Below are positions 1 through 6,900 of a stretch of DNA of 64,000 nt, piece by piece. The stretch's first letter is position 1. Every line of letters starts with the position of its first letter. The notes under the pieces are model-generated. The model ran no database searches, was not told the DNA's origin, and saw only the letters and a list, made by a program, of their open reading frames with translations. A program made the position numbers and the translations under genes. This DNA is from a virus: positions 57,239 to 121,238 of the IMG/VR virus record IMGVR_UViG_3300042691_013609; one strand, 5' to 3'.

Positions 1-148
1 TGTCCCCTTCTTCTTCACGTATTAAATCCATGAACATCTGTTCTGCATCTACAATTACATCAGATGATTTTTCCTCGTCAGTAATTATGTAGGAGTATGA
101 TTCACTAATCATACCCCTATCAGTTTTTAAAACGTTGATTATTCTCAT
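1..148 (-). CDS. Unknown small protein, C-terminus cut by window edge
   Basis: An open frame on the minus strand begins with ATG at 148 and runs off the left edge of the window after 49 codons. It starts MRIINVLKTDRGMISES and is acidic, with a run of Asp and Glu near the cut. The start has the A/T-rich upstream context (AAATTAAAT before ATATG) seen before most genes here, and it lies two bases from the stop of the next upstream gene. No family is recognised. Confidence 0.6.
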   Translation of the reverse strand, partial: MRIINVLKTDRGMISESYSYIITDEEKSSDVIVDAEQMFMDLIREEEGD

Positions 149-150
149 AT

Positions 151-423
151 CTATTTTAATTTATCATCTAAGAAATCTTCCAATAAATCAAAGAACTCTC
201 CGTCTTCTAAAGGAAGATCTCTTGTAGCGAGAAAATGTTCAAACTCAAATGTCAAGTCTTCGGCTAATTCGTAGAGACCACCTATACCTTGCATGGTATC
301 AATCGTAATTATTTTATCAGAGGTCTCAGCGTTGCTCATAATATAAGACGCTATTTCAAAATGTGTTTCTAATAAATTAGACAGACCTCTTGGTGTTTGA
401 ATGTGTTGTGTTATTTGCTGCAT
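151..423 (-). CDS. Hypothetical acidic protein, 90 aa
   Basis: A 90-residue protein rich in Glu, Asp, Phe and Leu, with an acidic C-terminal part (DLPLEDGEFFDLLEDFLDD) that probably forms amphipathic helices. No signal peptide, membrane segment or cysteine cluster is visible. It lies in a close leftward series of small genes (3 bp before the next gene, 14 bp after the previous one), so it is probably cotranscribed. The upstream A/T-rich stretch AATTAAAATAAATACA supports the ATG at 423. Function unknown. Confidence 0.7.
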   Translation of the reverse strand: MQQITQHIQTPRGLSNLLETHFEIASYIMSNAETSDKIITIDTMQGIGGLYELAEDLTFEFEHFLATRDLPLEDGEFFDLLEDFLDDKLK

Positions 424-437
424 TGTATTTATTTTAA

Positions 438-647
438 TTAATAAGATACTATTATTTCATCTGAGTCTAAGTACATTTCATATGGAGCATTGGCGTATGC
501 CTTATCAATCATATCTTGTATGTCTTTGTCAGCGTCTATGTAAGGTACAATATCATTGTCGTTAAGGTTATTAGGTACTTCTACGATAAGTTCTATCTCC
601 TTAAAGAACTTTACTATACCTGTCAATTTGATTTGTCTTGTTTCCAT
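438..647 (-). CDS. Hypothetical protein, 69 aa
   Basis: A small acidic protein beginning METRQIKLTGIVKFF. The alternating hydrophobic and charged residues of the first 25 positions suggest a short beta sheet. The C-terminus is acidic (DSDEIIVSY). The start codon follows TTAAATTAAA, the local A-rich start context. It is flanked by small genes with gaps under 20 bp, in an operon-like run. No family recognised. Confidence 0.7.
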   Translation of the reverse strand: METRQIKLTGIVKFFKEIELIVEVPNNLNDNDIVPYIDADKDIQDMIDKAYANAPYEMYLDSDEIIVSY

Positions 648-653
648 TTTAAT

Positions 654-929
654 TTAATTTTCTTTTGTGTATAAAACATAAGATACAAATACCCCAGACA
701 ATGATAAGTCATTGTTTAAGTCATCCATAAAGTCAGATATCCTTTCGACTGATATATAATCCTCATTGATATCGCTAAACTCTCTTTGAATCATATCCTT
801 AACATACCATTGACCAGACCCTTCGTAGTCGGGCGGTGATGTGAAGACACTATTCTCCAACTTTTCGCATACCTTACGTGCGTTATGGTAGAATACCCTT
901 ATTAATACTATAAATATTTCGTGTTTCAT
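654..929 (-). CDS. Hypothetical protein, 91 aa
   Basis: The frame is open further upstream to 974, but I place the start at the ATG at 929 (MKHEIFIVLIRVFYHNARK), because it is preceded by the AAATTAAA motif and the longer form would run into the 3' end of the gene at 941. The first 12 residues are hydrophobic but too short for a clear membrane span; the remainder is mixed and acidic. No recognised domain; part of the leftward small-gene series. Confidence 0.65.
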   Translation of the reverse strand: MKHEIFIVLIRVFYHNARKVCEKLENSVFTSPPDYEGSGQWYVKDMIQREFSDINEDYISVERISDFMDDLNNDLSLSGVFVSYVLYTKEN

Positions 930-940
930 TTTAATTTGTT

Positions 941-1414
941 TTACCAAGATGCTAAATAAGTATAGCCAACCCATACATCATCGTCTTCGTCAATGTCATC
1001 AATCTCATTCTGCAATATATCTATTGTGAACTCTACATCTTTAATATAAAATTCATCAACCTCTTGACCGCCAAAAAAGAAACCAGCGACAGGTGGCATC
1101 AACTCCTCAGCACACGCATAGTTTGCGTCACGTATCGCGATAAGCATATCAAGTATGTTTGTCAAGTCTTCCTTTGTAAGTCGTACCTCTTGGCAATTGT
1201 CTACTTGATTTGCAAAGTTCTCAATTATATATCCGTGTAGTGCGTTGAACTTTCTCCAATAGGCTACCTCTTCTTTGATGTAGGCTACTCTTTCTGGTTT
1301 AATCTTTGTGGCATGACCACCTCTTTTTACATCAACATCAAATCTCTCTTCTTTAGAAGAGAACGACCAATTCTTTACGTAAGTTTGTTTGTATAAATAC
1401 ATATCAAGTCCCAT
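941..1414 (-). CDS. Conserved phage protein of the MGLDMYL type, function unknown
   Basis: This 157-residue protein begins MGLDMYLYKQTYVKNW and contains an EVAYWRKFNALHGYIIENF segment and a later GFFFGG...DEFYIKDV segment. I recognise this pattern (MGLDMYL, then AYWRK-NA-H, then FFFG-DE-Y) from a family of hypothetical proteins common in phages of many hosts. No enzyme function is established that I know of. The C-terminus is very acidic. Its start is the first ATG after a 2-bp gap to the upstream gene. Confidence 0.75.
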   Translation of the reverse strand: MGLDMYLYKQTYVKNWSFSSKEERFDVDVKRGGHATKIKPERVAYIKEEVAYWRKFNALHGYIIENFANQVDNCQEVRLTKEDLTNILDMLIAIRDANYACAEELMPPVAGFFFGGQEVDEFYIKDVEFTIDILQNEIDDIDEDDDVWVGYTYLASW

Positions 1415-1416
1415 AA

Positions 1417-1587
1417 TTATTTATTTAATAAGTTAATATAATTGTTTGCCTCCTCTTGAGACCTAAACTGACCTATGCTTTCAACTATCTTCTCGTTGTA
1501 AACCTCGACCAACTCGTACCAAAAGTGATTGTACCTTGAATGAATAATTCTGTACTCTCCTTGTTTGTTTGTCTTTACTGCTTCCAT
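1417..1587 (-). CDS. Hypothetical protein, 56 aa, with a truncated paralogue at 2131
   Basis: The likely start is ATG at 1587 (MEAVKTNKQGEYRIIHS), overlapping by a few bases the stop region of the gene ending at 1589. An in-frame ATG at 1617 would overlap that gene more. The N-terminal motif KTNKQGEYRIIHS recurs as KKNKQGEYRVIHS in the short frame at 2131-2220, so the two derive from a duplication. Aromatic residues (HFWYELVEVY) follow. Function unknown. Confidence 0.65.
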   Translation of the reverse strand: MEAVKTNKQGEYRIIHSRYNHFWYELVEVYNEKIVESIGQFRSQEEANNYINLLNK

Positions 1588-1588
1588 A

Positions 1589-1786
1589 TCATACAAATAA
1601 TTGTTCACAATATTCATCGAACTCTTGTTCGGTACAGCAGGACAGGTACTCTTTCTCTTCGGTTGCTTCAGAACTTGTATTCCAATTTGTTATCTCCAAA
1701 TCAGTAAGCCTTATAACGGCTGTGTAGTTATTCCAAATCTCTTGGAAGAATTGAAACTTGTTTGTCTCTCTAATTAAGTGTGTCAT
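1589..1786 (-). CDS. Hypothetical protein, 65 aa
   Basis: A 65-residue acidic protein (MTHLIRETNKFQFFQEIWNN) with a Cys pair (SCCTEQEFDEYC). It is the first gene behind the canonical Bacteroidota-type promoter at 1832-1862, so it probably opens a transcription unit running leftward to the window edge. The leader is about 40 nt. No family recognised. Confidence 0.65.
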   Translation of the reverse strand: MTHLIRETNKFQFFQEIWNNYTAVIRLTDLEITNWNTSSEATEEKEYLSCCTEQEFDEYCEQLFV

Positions 1787-1831
1787 AATAAATATTTAAT
1801 CGTTAAAGAATTCGCTCTCATTTATGAGCCA

Positions 1832-1862
1832 CAAAGATAATATAACTAAAGCAATTAACAAA
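1832..1862 (-). promoter_or_regulatory. Bacteroidota-type promoter, with palindrome at the transcription start
   Basis: Read on the minus strand, TTTG (1859-1862) is followed after exactly 19 bp by TATCTTTG (1832-1839), which fits the TTTG/TAnnTTTG consensus of the primary sigma factor of Bacteroidota. The 12-bp palindrome CTCATTTATGAG (1817-1828) lies where transcription should start and may act as an operator or 5' hairpin. It would drive the leftward genes from 1786 on. Confidence 0.75.
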
Positions 1863-1886
1863 ATAATCATTGGAATATTTTTAGTT

Positions 1887-2129
1887 TCAAGGAATAAGTA
1901 ACTCATCAATGTGACCAACCACGTTACATTCTAAATCAAATACTGCATTCATAACAGATGAATCTGTGTACCATCGCTTAACGAACCTAACTAAGTCACT
2001 ATGGGATACCCTCTCTTGGGTAGTGAATGAAGCAAAGTCATCTGCTAACTTTTCATTGTCTCTATCTAAAAAGTGTTTCAATACATCGGATGAGAAGTAA
2101 TAAGTCTCTGAAAATATTTTATGTGCCAT
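1887..2129 (-). CDS. Hypothetical protein, 80 aa
   Basis: An 80-residue protein (MAHKIFSETYYFSSDVLKHFL) with mixed helical character and no membrane span. Its ATG at 2129 comes immediately after the stop of the 29-codon frame at 2131-2220. Downstream lies a 100-bp gap that carries the promoter at 1832-1862. No family recognised. Confidence 0.65.
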   Translation of the reverse strand: MAHKIFSETYYFSSDVLKHFLDRDNEKLADDFASFTTQERVSHSDLVRFVKRWYTDSSVMNAVFDLECNVVGHIDELLIP

Positions 2130-2130
2130 G

Positions 2131-2220
2131 TTAAATTATTTTATTAGTTAAAAAATATTGTGCGTTATTGTTTGAGTGTATAACTCTGTACTCGCCTTGC
2201 TTGTTTTTTTTCATATCCAT
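2131..2220 (-). pseudogene. Truncated paralogue of the gene at 1417-1587
   Basis: A 29-codon frame starting at ATG 2220 encodes MDMKKNKQGEYRVIHSNNN before ending at TAA 2131. Its first half matches MEAVKTNKQGEYRIIHS of the gene at 1417-1587 almost residue for residue. After HS the similarity stops and the frame ends within 13 codons. The reading is a duplicated gene that lost its C-terminal half, or a very short surviving variant. It still fits neatly between its neighbours. Confidence 0.5.
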
Positions 2221-2225
2221 TGTAT

Positions 2226-2666
2226 TTAACTAAACATATACTCACCGAAAAGAATGTACTGCAACAGAACGTCGCAGTCCTCAGCATCAGACTCTTCATG
2301 ATACACCCTATCGAATGCTAATTGGAATGCATCGCTTGGTTCTTCTTCTAAGAATTTCCACAAGGCTTTCTCTACTACATCTAAGGTAAGGGGGGTTATT
2401 TGCACATCGAAACCTTCTTTGAGTACAAACTTTATATCGCCACCTGCAATAATCATCTCAGCATATATACACTCAAGCGTTTGGTCTAATTTTTGTTTCG
2501 CCAATCGAGACCTTGCTTCTCTATACTTCTCCTTGTCCCAATCAATATAGAATCCATACGCACTAAAGTAATAGATGCCATCTGAAAGAATGGTGGAAAT
2601 AAAATCTCTATAAGAGATCGTAACTTCCTTACAGATACGGAACGTTCCGTTGTGTGTGTTTGTCAT
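2226..2666 (-). CDS. Hypothetical protein, tandem paralogue A, 146 aa
   Basis: This protein and the next one upstream (2687-3097) are diverged tandem duplicates. Both carry a D/NG-I/M-YYFS-YG motif near residues 28-40 (here SDGIYYFSAYG), a central MII-G segment, and an acidic end with D-A-E-x-CDV-LQ-IL-GE/D (residues about 128-142). The common core suggests a small alpha/beta domain. No known family is recognised and no catalytic signature is visible. Confidence 0.7.
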   Translation of the reverse strand: MTNTHNGTFRICKEVTISYRDFISTILSDGIYYFSAYGFYIDWDKEKYREARSRLAKQKLDQTLECIYAEMIIAGGDIKFVLKEGFDVQITPLTLDVVEKALWKFLEEEPSDAFQLAFDRVYHEESDAEDCDVLLQYILFGEYMFS

Positions 2667-2686
2667 TGTGTTTGTTTTTAATTAGG

Positions 2687-3097
2687 TTAACCAAATATAA
2701 TATCTCCATAAAGAATACATTGCAGTATTACATCACACGTCTCAGCATCGTCCTCCTCTGCTAAGAGAGTGTCTACTGCATTGGTAAAAGTGGGGTTGAC
2801 CCCATACAAGTTCTTTAAACCATCTTCAACAGATTGTAGCGTTAGGTCTGCGTTCATCTCACCATCACCCTCTATGTCATCAAAATGTAACGTATAACCA
2901 TCAATAATCATTTGAGTTAATACATCCTCCCATGCTGGGTCTGAAAGTGTAGAACTTTCTTTTGTAAGTTCATAACCCTTTCGGCTATAGTTTAACTGAA
3001 TGCCGTATCCGGAAAAGTAATACATACCATTACATAGTAAGTTGCAGATAAATTCTCTGATGTGAGGGGTCTTATCTATTTGAAGTGTGTTTGTCAT
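2687..3097 (-). CDS. Hypothetical protein, tandem paralogue B, 136 aa
   Basis: A paralogue of the downstream gene. CNGMYYFSGYG corresponds to SDGIYYFSAYG there, and the C-terminal EEDDAETCDVILQCILYGD corresponds to EESDAEDCDVLLQYILFGE. The two differ mainly in the middle and N-terminus, so the duplication is old. Acidic overall. It begins MTNTLQIDKTPHIREF; its neighbour also begins MTNT, which extends the homology to the start codon. Function unknown. Confidence 0.7.
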   Translation of the reverse strand: MTNTLQIDKTPHIREFICNLLCNGMYYFSGYGIQLNYSRKGYELTKESSTLSDPAWEDVLTQMIIDGYTLHFDDIEGDGEMNADLTLQSVEDGLKNLYGVNPTFTNAVDTLLAEEDDAETCDVILQCILYGDIIFG

Positions 3098-3123
3098 TGT
3101 GTTTTATTTATTTGATTAATTAA

Positions 3124-3684
3124 TTACTTAATGAATTCTCTATAAAATTTCGTAAACCTCTGCACGAATCTATCGTTAGCAAACAAATCAGATAACGTTG
3201 GTGCAACGATATTGCAATAATTTCTTTCCTCCTGCACTACTCTGTAAGTTCCGTCTAATACGACGTATGTCTCCCCATTATCAGCAGTGTACCTTTTGCC
3301 GTGAGCATAGTACTTTATTACTAAAAATGAAGTGTCAGACTTGCCCTTTATTATTATTTTTCCAAGAATGTTGTCTCTTTCGTAATCCGGAAGACCTTTC
3401 CATTCGTCATCTAACCATATGCTTAATTCGATTTGCATTGTTGGCGGCATATCTTGCTTGAGCAAATTGAAATCTGTTTCAAGTAACTCTACCAATGGTT
3501 TAACCATTGACTTATTTATTATCCTTGCCTCCTCTATCTGCGCTTTAGAACGCTGATTGTCGGCATCTAAAACTGAGATATCGAAAAAGTTGAAAGACTT
3601 GTTTGCAAAGTTTCTTTGCTCGTTGAAAGACAAGAACTCTTGTGTAATTGAGTTAATAATTTCTTGTTGATTCTGTGTTAACAT
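3124..3684 (-). CDS. Hypothetical protein, 186 aa
   Basis: A 186-residue soluble protein beginning MLTQNQQEIINSITQEFLSF. The first 80 residues look helical. Residues about 95-150 alternate like beta strands (NILGKIIIKGKSDTSFLVIKYY, AHGKRYT, GETYVVLDGTYRVVQ). No catalytic motif is recognised. The ATG at 3684 is followed upstream by the typical TTAAATATAATTAAA context. Confidence 0.7.
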   Translation of the reverse strand: MLTQNQQEIINSITQEFLSFNEQRNFANKSFNFFDISVLDADNQRSKAQIEEARIINKSMVKPLVELLETDFNLLKQDMPPTMQIELSIWLDDEWKGLPDYERDNILGKIIIKGKSDTSFLVIKYYAHGKRYTADNGETYVVLDGTYRVVQEERNYCNIVAPTLSDLFANDRFVQRFTKFYREFIK

Positions 3685-3807
3685 TTTAATTATATTTAAT
3701 TGTTTAATAAAATTAATTTTAAGGTACTTGCGGTGCGTTCTGTTGGACTTTCTCCTATCAAGTGGTACTTGGTATCATATAATAAAAGAAAGTCCATTAG
3801 AATCGAT
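3685..3807. other. Intergenic region with an 8-bp inverted repeat
   Basis: These 123 bp lie between two leftward genes. They hold an inverted repeat, GGACTTTC at 3745-3752 and GAAAGTCC at 3788-3795, spaced by 35 bp, with a smaller internal one (AAGTGGTACTT). On the leftward transcript this would be a stem-loop after the stop at 3808, but no T-run follows it, so it is not a clear terminator. I see no coding potential. Confidence 0.4.
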
Positions 3808-4023
3808 TTAAAAAGCCATCTCTCTTTTTGCTTTTTTATCTGCAAGATAAAGTTCTTTATGTGCTTTAGACCAATAGGCGTGACCCTCAATGGTATCACC
3901 CCATATGAAAGCCTCTTCCAATGTCTTCTGATAAATAGATAACTCAGTTAATCCTGGGCGTTGTTCCAAAGCGTTGGCTATTGCTCTGTGTCTGAGTACG
4001 AGTGGGAGTTTTGCAATTGTCAT
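3808..4023 (-). CDS. Hypothetical protein, 71 aa
   Basis: A 71-residue basic protein (MTIAKLPLVLRHRAIANALEQRPG) with predicted helices and a Lys/Arg-rich C-terminus (LADKKAKREMAF). Its start lies 17 nt downstream of a copy of the left-arm palindrome (4040-4062), so the palindrome is in its leader. Two other frames overlap this locus but have poorer starts. Function unknown. Confidence 0.6.
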   Translation of the reverse strand: MTIAKLPLVLRHRAIANALEQRPGLTELSIYQKTLEEAFIWGDTIEGHAYWSKAHKELYLADKKAKREMAF

Positions 4024-4039
4024 TTTGAAAAAGATTGTA

Positions 4040-4062
4040 GCAGTTACCTCCGAGGTAACTGC
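4040..4062. repeat. Left-arm palindrome, copy 1
   Basis: Core GTTACCTCCGAGGTAAC with flanks extending the arms to 11 bp (GCAGTTACCTC / GAGGTAACTGC) around one central base. It sits between the DUF932 gene and the next leftward gene. No T-run follows on either strand. Confidence 0.9.
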
Positions 4063-4074
4063 CGTGTTATAAAA

Positions 4075-4959
4075 TTAGTTTAGTTGTGCAAGTGCTGCGC
4101 TGAATGTGTTCTGTACCAATGTATTCACTGAAGAGTAAAGAAGTTTCTCCTCATTCTTATTCGACTTGTCATGTGTAGCGTACCTTGTGAACCCATTCAC
4201 AACAGAGAACAAGTTGTCGCCGGTATTACTCATCTCGATAGCCACACTTCTGTTGATTGCATCAAGCATTGTCCGTGACTGCGCACTCATGGTCTTGTAA
4301 TCCTTTGCTGAAAGACCTGTTACTTTCTTAATGAAAGAATCAAGTTCATTACTATCGATCCTCAATGATGCCATGCGCCCGAAGTCTATAAGGAACTCAT
4401 TGTTCTTTTCTATGGTGTTGGCAATGTACCCACACAGATTATAAATCTTCATGTGGTTATTAGTGGTGTTCTTGAATGACATAACTTGTGAGTGGGGCGA
4501 AGATGCACCATTACTGCACCAAAGTCTGTACATATACTCTGTAATGGATGTCTTGGTAAGTCCGTCAAATCCAGTTCTGAATTCAAGTCTACGCTTTATC
4601 ACATCTCCAACCATAGGTGAACCTTTTATCTCGGTAGTTGGTAGTGCCAATGTGAATGCCACCTTCTTGCCACCATGGTATTCTTTAAAGTCCAAAGTTG
4701 AAAGATCGATATTCACATCACAACTCATAACAGACTGCACAATACTCTCAAGCATTATCTCAAGATTCATTGGTGAATATCTGCTGCCGACTACGCCAAG
4801 AGCAGCACCGCCTGAGTTCTTATACACACCGAATGCATCAGGGCTATCGAACATCTCGTTGCCAGTGTGTAGTTGGATAAGTTTAGGTTCAAACAACTTC
4901 TCTCTTACTGCTTCGATGTTGTCGAACTCTCTTTCGATTTGATTTAAAATGTTACTCAT
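4075..4959 (-). CDS. DUF932-family protein
   Basis: This 294-residue protein matches the DUF932 (phage/plasmid-like) family in length and layout. It has an N-terminal segment with YKNSGGAALGVVGSRYSPM, a central RLEFRTGFDGLTKTSITEY region, a WCSNGASSPHS segment, and a C-terminal VVNGFTRYATHDKSNKN, the usual asparagine/threonine-rich family end. The biochemical role is not settled; members occur on phages and plasmids near replication and anti-restriction genes. Its ATG overlaps by one base step the stop of a 22-aa membrane peptide, so translation is probably coupled. Confidence 0.7.
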   Translation of the reverse strand: MSNILNQIEREFDNIEAVREKLFEPKLIQLHTGNEMFDSPDAFGVYKNSGGAALGVVGSRYSPMNLEIMLESIVQSVMSCDVNIDLSTLDFKEYHGGKKVAFTLALPTTEIKGSPMVGDVIKRRLEFRTGFDGLTKTSITEYMYRLWCSNGASSPHSQVMSFKNTTNNHMKIYNLCGYIANTIEKNNEFLIDFGRMASLRIDSNELDSFIKKVTGLSAKDYKTMSAQSRTMLDAINRSVAIEMSNTGDNLFSVVNGFTRYATHDKSNKNEEKLLYSSVNTLVQNTFSAALAQLN

Positions 4960-5024
4960 TTGTTTGATGTTTTAGATTTAAGAATAATTGCTACAATAAT
5001 TAAGATTAAAAGATAGATGTTCAT
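4956..5024 (-). CDS. Tiny membrane peptide, 22 aa
   Basis: A 22-residue frame (MNIYLLILIIVAIILKSK, then TSNK) consists of one hydrophobic helix with a basic tail, so it should insert in the inner membrane. It joins its neighbours by ATGA overlaps on both sides: its ATG overlaps the stop of the gene ending at 5021, and its TGA overlaps the ATG of DUF932 at 4959. This double coupling is the best argument that it is translated. Function unknown. Confidence 0.55.
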   Translation of the reverse strand: MNIYLLILIIVAIILKSKTSNK

Positions 5025-5281
5025 GGCGTGTCTTGTATTACGATTGCGTTTGATTTAATCATGCCCCACACTTTAGATACTGCTGAGTTCCAATTGGTTC
5101 TCAGTTTAGATGCAAGTTCTCTTACCTTGCCGAGATAGTTACGAAACCAAATGATTACCTTCCACGCCCAAAGCAGATGGAAGATAGACACCATGTCGTT
5201 TCCAAACTTATCCTTCTTTCCGTACAATGATATGGTTTCCTTTGCGTAATGCACATCCACCATGCTATAAAAGTTTTTCAT
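5021..5281 (-). CDS. Hypothetical protein, 86 aa
   Basis: An 86-residue basic protein (MKNFYSMVDVHYAKETISLYGKK) rich in Trp and Lys. Residues 33-50 (FHLLWAWKVIIWFRNYL) are aromatic and hydrophobic and could associate with a membrane. Coupled by an ATGA overlap to the membrane peptide at 4956-5024. No family recognised. Confidence 0.6.
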   Translation of the reverse strand: MKNFYSMVDVHYAKETISLYGKKDKFGNDMVSIFHLLWAWKVIIWFRNYLGKVRELASKLRTNWNSAVSKVWGMIKSNAIVIQDTP

Positions 5282-5309
5282 GCTAATTGATTTTTAAATT
5301 ATTGATTAT

Positions 5310-5350
5310 CAGTTCATTCTAAAATTGAGCAGTATAAATAAACTCAGGGT
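5310..5350 (-). repeat. 41-bp exact direct repeat, copy 1 (copy 2 at 19383-19423)
   Basis: These 41 bp are identical, in the same orientation, to 19383-19423. In both places the repeat begins a few bases after the stop of a leftward gene and ends before the next leftward gene. On the leftward strand it contains TGAG...CTCA followed by ATTTT, a weak hairpin that could be a 3' RNA end. It could equally be a protein-binding or recombination site. Confidence 0.9.
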
Positions 5351-5352
5351 GT

Positions 5353-5448
5353 TTATATATAGTATAATATGTATGCTATACAACATAGTGTATATAATAA
5401 AGCAATAGTAATAAAAGCACCCATCTGAATTAAAGATTTGTTTTCCAT
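5353..5448 (-). CDS. Small membrane protein, 31 aa
   Basis: A 31-residue frame (MENKSLIQMGAFITIALLYT, then a Cys-Cys pair and a second hydrophobic run) that is nearly all membrane-spanning. It starts at ATG 5448 and stops at TAA 5353, three bases from the 41-bp repeat. A signal-anchor topology is likely. Not recognised. Its position at the end of a transcript before the repeat supports it being a gene. Confidence 0.5.
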   Translation of the reverse strand: MENKSLIQMGAFITIALLYTLCCIAYILYYI

Positions 5449-5474
5449 GTTGATTATATTTAATGATTAATAAA

Positions 5475-5702
5475 TTAAAATTGCGCTAAGAACTGCTGCT
5501 TTGCAGGGATACGTACTCTTTTCTTTTGCGTTTTCCTACCCTTACACGCATTGAAAACCATTGTGCTGCTATCCCATACTCCATTCAACTCACGTTGTTT
5601 CTGTTTAACCAATAGGTTGAATGGTTTCCAATCACTCTCCCATGGTTGTGGGTAGTACCCTAATTCGTAGACTGCCATCTCTTCTGCTAATGAAAGTTTC
5701 AT
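5475..5702 (-). CDS. Hypothetical basic protein, 75 aa
   Basis: A 75-residue basic protein (MKLSLAEEMAVYELGYYPQPW) with a helical N-terminus and a Lys/Arg-rich C-terminal half (ACKGRKTQKKRVRIPAKQQF), suggesting nucleic-acid binding. It is the first gene behind the promoter at 5764-5794 and carries palindrome copy 2 in its leader, 18 nt before the ATG. No family recognised. Confidence 0.65.
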   Translation of the reverse strand: MKLSLAEEMAVYELGYYPQPWESDWKPFNLLVKQKQRELNGVWDSSTMVFNACKGRKTQKKRVRIPAKQQFLAQF

Positions 5703-5720
5703 ATCTTGTTTTAGTTTGCG

Positions 5721-5743
5721 GCAGTTACCTCCGAGGTAACTAC
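5721..5743. repeat. Left-arm palindrome, copy 2
   Basis: Arms AGTTACCTC / GAGGTAACT around a central C, flanked by GC and AC. It lies between the promoter at 5764 and the ATG at 5702, so it should be transcribed as a 5' hairpin. Confidence 0.9.
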
Positions 5744-5763
5744 CCTTGTTATAAAATGATATA

Positions 5764-5794
5764 CAAATATAAGTGAATTAATTTAATTAAAAAA
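5764..5794 (-). promoter_or_regulatory. Bacteroidota-type promoter followed by palindrome
   Basis: The minus strand reads TATATTTG at 5764-5771, a full match to TAnnTTTG. The -33 region is a T-run (AACTTTTTTAATTAA) rather than a clean TTTG. The segment around 5773-5799 (AATTAAAAAAGTTCCT on the plus strand) recurs at 9302-9320 upstream of another such promoter, so the promoter context is itself repeated. Confidence 0.6.
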
Positions 5795-5837
5795 GTTCCT
5801 ATTGATTTATTTTGTAGCCTGCCGGAATAATTTCAGA

Positions 5838-6137
5838 CTACCTATTCCAATTGATTTCACCACACTTAATACAGACTATGTTATCTTCCTTTACCATTCT
5901 GTACCCAGACTTGCACCACAATGTAATGAGACCTTTTGATTCGGGGTTAAACTTCAACCCACCGCCCTTCACATCTTTCCTTACCCCAGTTCTGAACACT
6001 CGTGTGACCTGCTCTCCTTTCGCACCACTCTTTGAGTCAGTGCTTCTTTCAAATGTCACCGATACAAACCTTCCGTTTGTCTGTTTGATTACTTCTCTTG
6101 CTTTCATATGTTTAAAATTTGGTGGTTTATCTGCCAT
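5838..6137 (-). CDS. Hypothetical protein with C-terminal CxxC, about 99 aa
   Basis: The frame encodes a basic protein with KAREVIKQTNGRFVSVTFER near the N-terminus and a C-terminal CIKCGEINWNR that resembles half of a zinc knuckle; one further Cys (LWCKSGYR) precedes it. Start is uncertain. ATG 6137 (MADKPPNF) lies inside an 8-bp inverted repeat (6134-6163), whereas ATG 6107 (MKAREV) has the A/T-rich context TTTTAAACAT typical here. I list the longer form. Function unknown; DNA or RNA binding is possible. Confidence 0.55.
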   Translation of the reverse strand: MADKPPNFKHMKAREVIKQTNGRFVSVTFERSTDSKSGAKGEQVTRVFRTGVRKDVKGGGLKFNPESKGLITLWCKSGYRMVKEDNIVCIKCGEINWNR

Positions 6138-6163
6138 CTGCTGCACTTTATTGGCGCAGATGG
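6134..6163 (-). promoter_or_regulatory. Inverted repeat overlapping a possible start codon
   Basis: CCATCTGC (6134-6141) and GCAGATGG (6156-6163) are perfect 8-bp arms separated by 14 bp. On the leftward transcript the 3' arm contains the ATG at 6137, so the hairpin would hide that start. It may be a translational control element, or mean that the real start is ATG 6107. Confidence 0.35.
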
Positions 6164-6217
6164 ACAGACACCCCACAGGTTAAATAATAATTCGTTACAA
6201 CGTATCTAATGAGGTCA

Positions 6218-6892
6218 TTACAAATCGACCACAAATCCAGACTTGTCTTGCTTCGCCTTACCCTTGGCAACCAAGCCTATAATGACACCCGATTCGTCCA
6301 AGAATCTTGTATCTGATTCGTCACCATCGATTACTTTGTAACCCCAAAAGGTTTCCGGCAATCTGTTTCTGAACACTACCGCCACGTTGACCCCATTGGA
6401 TAACATCTCTTTACAGATGTCATCGTTGTCTTCGCTCCGACTGAACGTGACATGGTAGTTAGGTACGTTCTTCGATGACCTTGCGAAGTTAGGATTCTTT
6501 GTGTAGTCATACCACACTATAGATGGGAACTTCCCATTCATCTTCTTTATGTACGGCATCCAGTTCAGATCGGACGTACCATTCAATCTGATGGCAAGTT
6601 TCTGATGCTTTCTTGAATGCTTTTCTATCTCAGATGTGAGGTTCACCATGAACCCTACCCTATCCTTCACATAGTGTAGTGTTCGGTTGACCCTTGTCTG
6701 CTGAACGTTTGTAAACTTACCACGACCTGCCGTGTTAAGACACGCAGCCTTGCATCCTGCCGATGCATTAGGGCATACGTTGTACCCGCTTTCGTCAGCG
6801 GGTGCAAGGTACATGATGAAGTTTTCGTAGTCAGAATACTTGTCTGACTTGTCTATCTTTGCTGACTTGCCTAATAAATATCCGTATTTCAT
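6218..6892 (-). CDS. GP88-like phage protein
   Basis: This 224-residue protein shows the pattern of the phage 'gene product 88' family: LAPADESGYNVCPNASAGC, then KAACLNTAGRGKFTNVQQ, then an arginine-rich R-T segment and an EI-KH region. The cysteines at about 40, 47 and 51 (C-x6-C-x3-C) suggest a metal site. The family is found in many phages and I know of no proven function. It follows the GP88 order well but I have only memory to go on. Confidence 0.55.
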   Translation of the reverse strand: MKYGYLLGKSAKIDKSDKYSDYENFIMYLAPADESGYNVCPNASAGCKAACLNTAGRGKFTNVQQTRVNRTLHYVKDRVGFMVNLTSEIEKHSRKHQKLAIRLNGTSDLNWMPYIKKMNGKFPSIVWYDYTKNPNFARSSKNVPNYHVTFSRSEDNDDICKEMLSNGVNVAVVFRNRLPETFWGYKVIDGDESDTRFLDESGVIIGLVAKGKAKQDKSGFVVDL

Positions 6893-6900
6893 GGCAAATA

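Noticed and set aside
4451-4942. 163-codon plus-strand frame opposite the DUF932 gene
   Set aside because: It mirrors the DUF932 codons on the other strand; the minus-strand gene has a recognised family and coupled neighbours.
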